In this document: in pieces, positions 32,791 to 33,508 of the stretch
How the letters are laid out: every line of letters starts with the position of its first letter
Numbering within the stretch: position 1 is the first letter of the stretch
Source of the DNA: Flammeovirgaceae bacterium
GTDB lineage: Bacteria; Bacteroidota; Bacteroidia; Cytophagales; Cyclobacteriaceae
Direction: 5' to 3'
Assembly (NCBI GenBank): GCA_013204595.1
Contig: JABMNK010000062.1
Span: forward strand, 1-33,508
Length of the DNA: 33,508 nt
Translations under genes and position numbers: made by a program
The notes under the pieces: generated by a model
Databases searched by the model: none
Seen by the model: only the letters and a program-made list of their open reading frames with translations
What the model was told of the DNA's origin: nothing

Positions 32791-33135
32791 TTAAATGATT
32801 TCGGCAGCGATGCTGGCTATAAGAACAGCAAAAACCAAGAGCACAAATGAGGGTACGTGTTTGACCCATGGATTCTTCACCTTAAAATGGGCTAATTGAG
32901 CAAAGACCATGAGGATAGCCATAGATATAGATGACATGAGTACCAAAGGGGGAAACCAAATACCTACAACCAATAAAGTAGATAAAACAATTTTGGCAGC
33001 GCCTACAAGGTTTCGGGTCAGGTCAGATAATTGGTACAGCTTGAATTCTATAATAATATTGTCGAATCGGAATACCCAAACGTAAACGACGGACAATGCC
33101 AAAATTATTTGCAGTAAATAGGATAATTCAATCAT
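32791..33135 (-). CDS. DoxX-like membrane protein (first of a tandem pair)
   Basis: This 114-residue protein has four membrane helices. Its middle part, FKLYQLSDLTRNLVGAAKIV followed by GIWFPPLVLMSS, and its end, PWVKHVPSFVLLVFAVLI, align with the same parts of the next gene (FKRFGLEKFGC, GLWVPTLLILSS, ALTFPSFFYMLL), so the two are tandem paralogues. The 2-nt gap to the likely start of the next gene suggests coupled translation and perhaps a heterodimer. The family is DoxX-like with unknown role. The ATG at 33135 is the only good start. Confidence 0.8.
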   Translation of the reverse strand: MIELSYLLQIILALSVVYVWVFRFDNIIIEFKLYQLSDLTRNLVGAAKIVLSTLLVVGIWFPPLVLMSSISMAILMVFAQLAHFKVKNPWVKHVPSFVLLVFAVLIASIAAEII

Positions 33136-33508
33136 ATAATTAGAACCATTATCTCATTAAATAAGTTCAATTCAAATTTCATGTTTGAGTAAGATTTGGC
33201 TTTTAAAAAGGGGAAATTACACCCGTATTAATTTAAGTGATCTCCTCTGGAGCCTGTTTAAGTAGCTATTTGAGGACACTTCTCAACCCCTTTGCCTACT
33301 TACTTGTGTATTTATTTCATTAGAAAAAGTTCTTAAAATCACATTTATCTTAGGTCTTTCAATATTTAAATTTATTCCCTTGAACTATATGTATGTCGTC
33401 AAATAAAAGTGGACTTTTTCAGATATAAATTAAGCGAGTGTTGATACTAATTTAAATAAATATTTTGATTCTGTTTTTTTCGTTCAATTAAAGTTTGTTG
33501 TTTGATTC
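33136..33508. other. 373-bp AT-rich stretch without a clear gene
   Basis: No supported coding sequence is seen up to the window end. The stretch includes AAAAGT-GG-ACTTTT (about 33407-33420), an inverted repeat with a 2-bp centre, and TGTCCTCAAATAG on the minus strand near 33270-33282. Both loosely resemble the terminal repeats of IS3-type elements, but no transposase frame accompanies them. It may be the upstream region of a gene beyond the window. Confidence 0.4.

Noticed and set aside
32789-32869. ATG start for the second DoxX-like gene at 32869
   Set aside because: It would add a Cys-rich tail read from the neighbouring gene in another frame; the TTG at 32788 fits the helix layout and the gene gap better.

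Overview
The window is AT-rich and reads as the chromosome of a free-living, aerobic member of the Bacteroidota, probably one of the marine or environmental lineages around Cytophagales and Saprospirales. The grounds are TAnnTTTG-type (-7) promoter elements with little Shine-Dalgarno signal, signal peptides and lipoproteins of Bacteroidota style, and several families typical of the phylum: CvfB, YwbE, a PIF1-like helicase, the exported protein miscalled 'asparagine synthetase B', and large lipoproteins that join a beta-propeller, HEAT repeats and cytochrome c. No rRNA, tRNA, CRISPR array, prophage or intact insertion sequence was seen. One short transposase-like remnant lies at the left edge.

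Layout: 1-620 holds a transposase remnant and a MaoC-type hydratase. 625-3610 (minus) is a tight operon of a DEAD-box helicase, a PIF1-like helicase and YwbE. 3814-4686 is CvfB. 4737-5774 is heme A synthase. 5852-7850 is an overlapping pair of a dipeptide epimerase and a BASS-family transporter. 8138-8329 is a cold-shock protein, followed by 423 bp of gene-free DNA with two hairpins. 8753-15611 (minus) carries a Gfo/Idh/MocA oxidoreductase, the 1128-residue cytochrome lipoprotein and a penicillin-acylase-type hydrolase. A divergent SGNH hydrolase follows.

16334-24450 is a cytoplasmic maltodextrin/glycolysis region. An SLC45/GPH-type sugar transporter is translationally coupled to a DPE2-type 4-alpha-glucanotransferase (two CBM20 domains plus an interrupted GH77 domain). 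Across a 280-bp regulatory region lie class II fructose-bisphosphate aldolase, a cytoplasmic GH13 enzyme and an overlapping 3-hydroxybutyryl-CoA dehydrogenase. The regulatory region contains a palindrome of the kind LacI-family repressors bind, although no LacI gene is in the window.

24530-33135 holds a lipoprotein azurin, an exported oligopeptidase B-like protease, two small envelope proteins, an orphan FtsX/MacB-type permease, the exported 'AsnB-like' protein, the tRNA hydroxylase MiaE, a DUF2834 membrane protein and two tandem DoxX-like paralogues. Heme A synthase, azurin and the cytochrome lipoprotein together point to aerobic respiration with periplasmic electron carriers.

Most of the window is ordinary chromosome. 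The points most worth a second look are the bacterial DPE2-like enzyme with its putative LacI-type operator, the coupled helicase operon, the tandem DoxX pair, a Gfo/Idh enzyme lacking the usual EKP lysine, and an unannotated, apparently frameshifted micro-ORF near 31.8 kb. I did not find convincing evidence of a wholly new multi-gene system.
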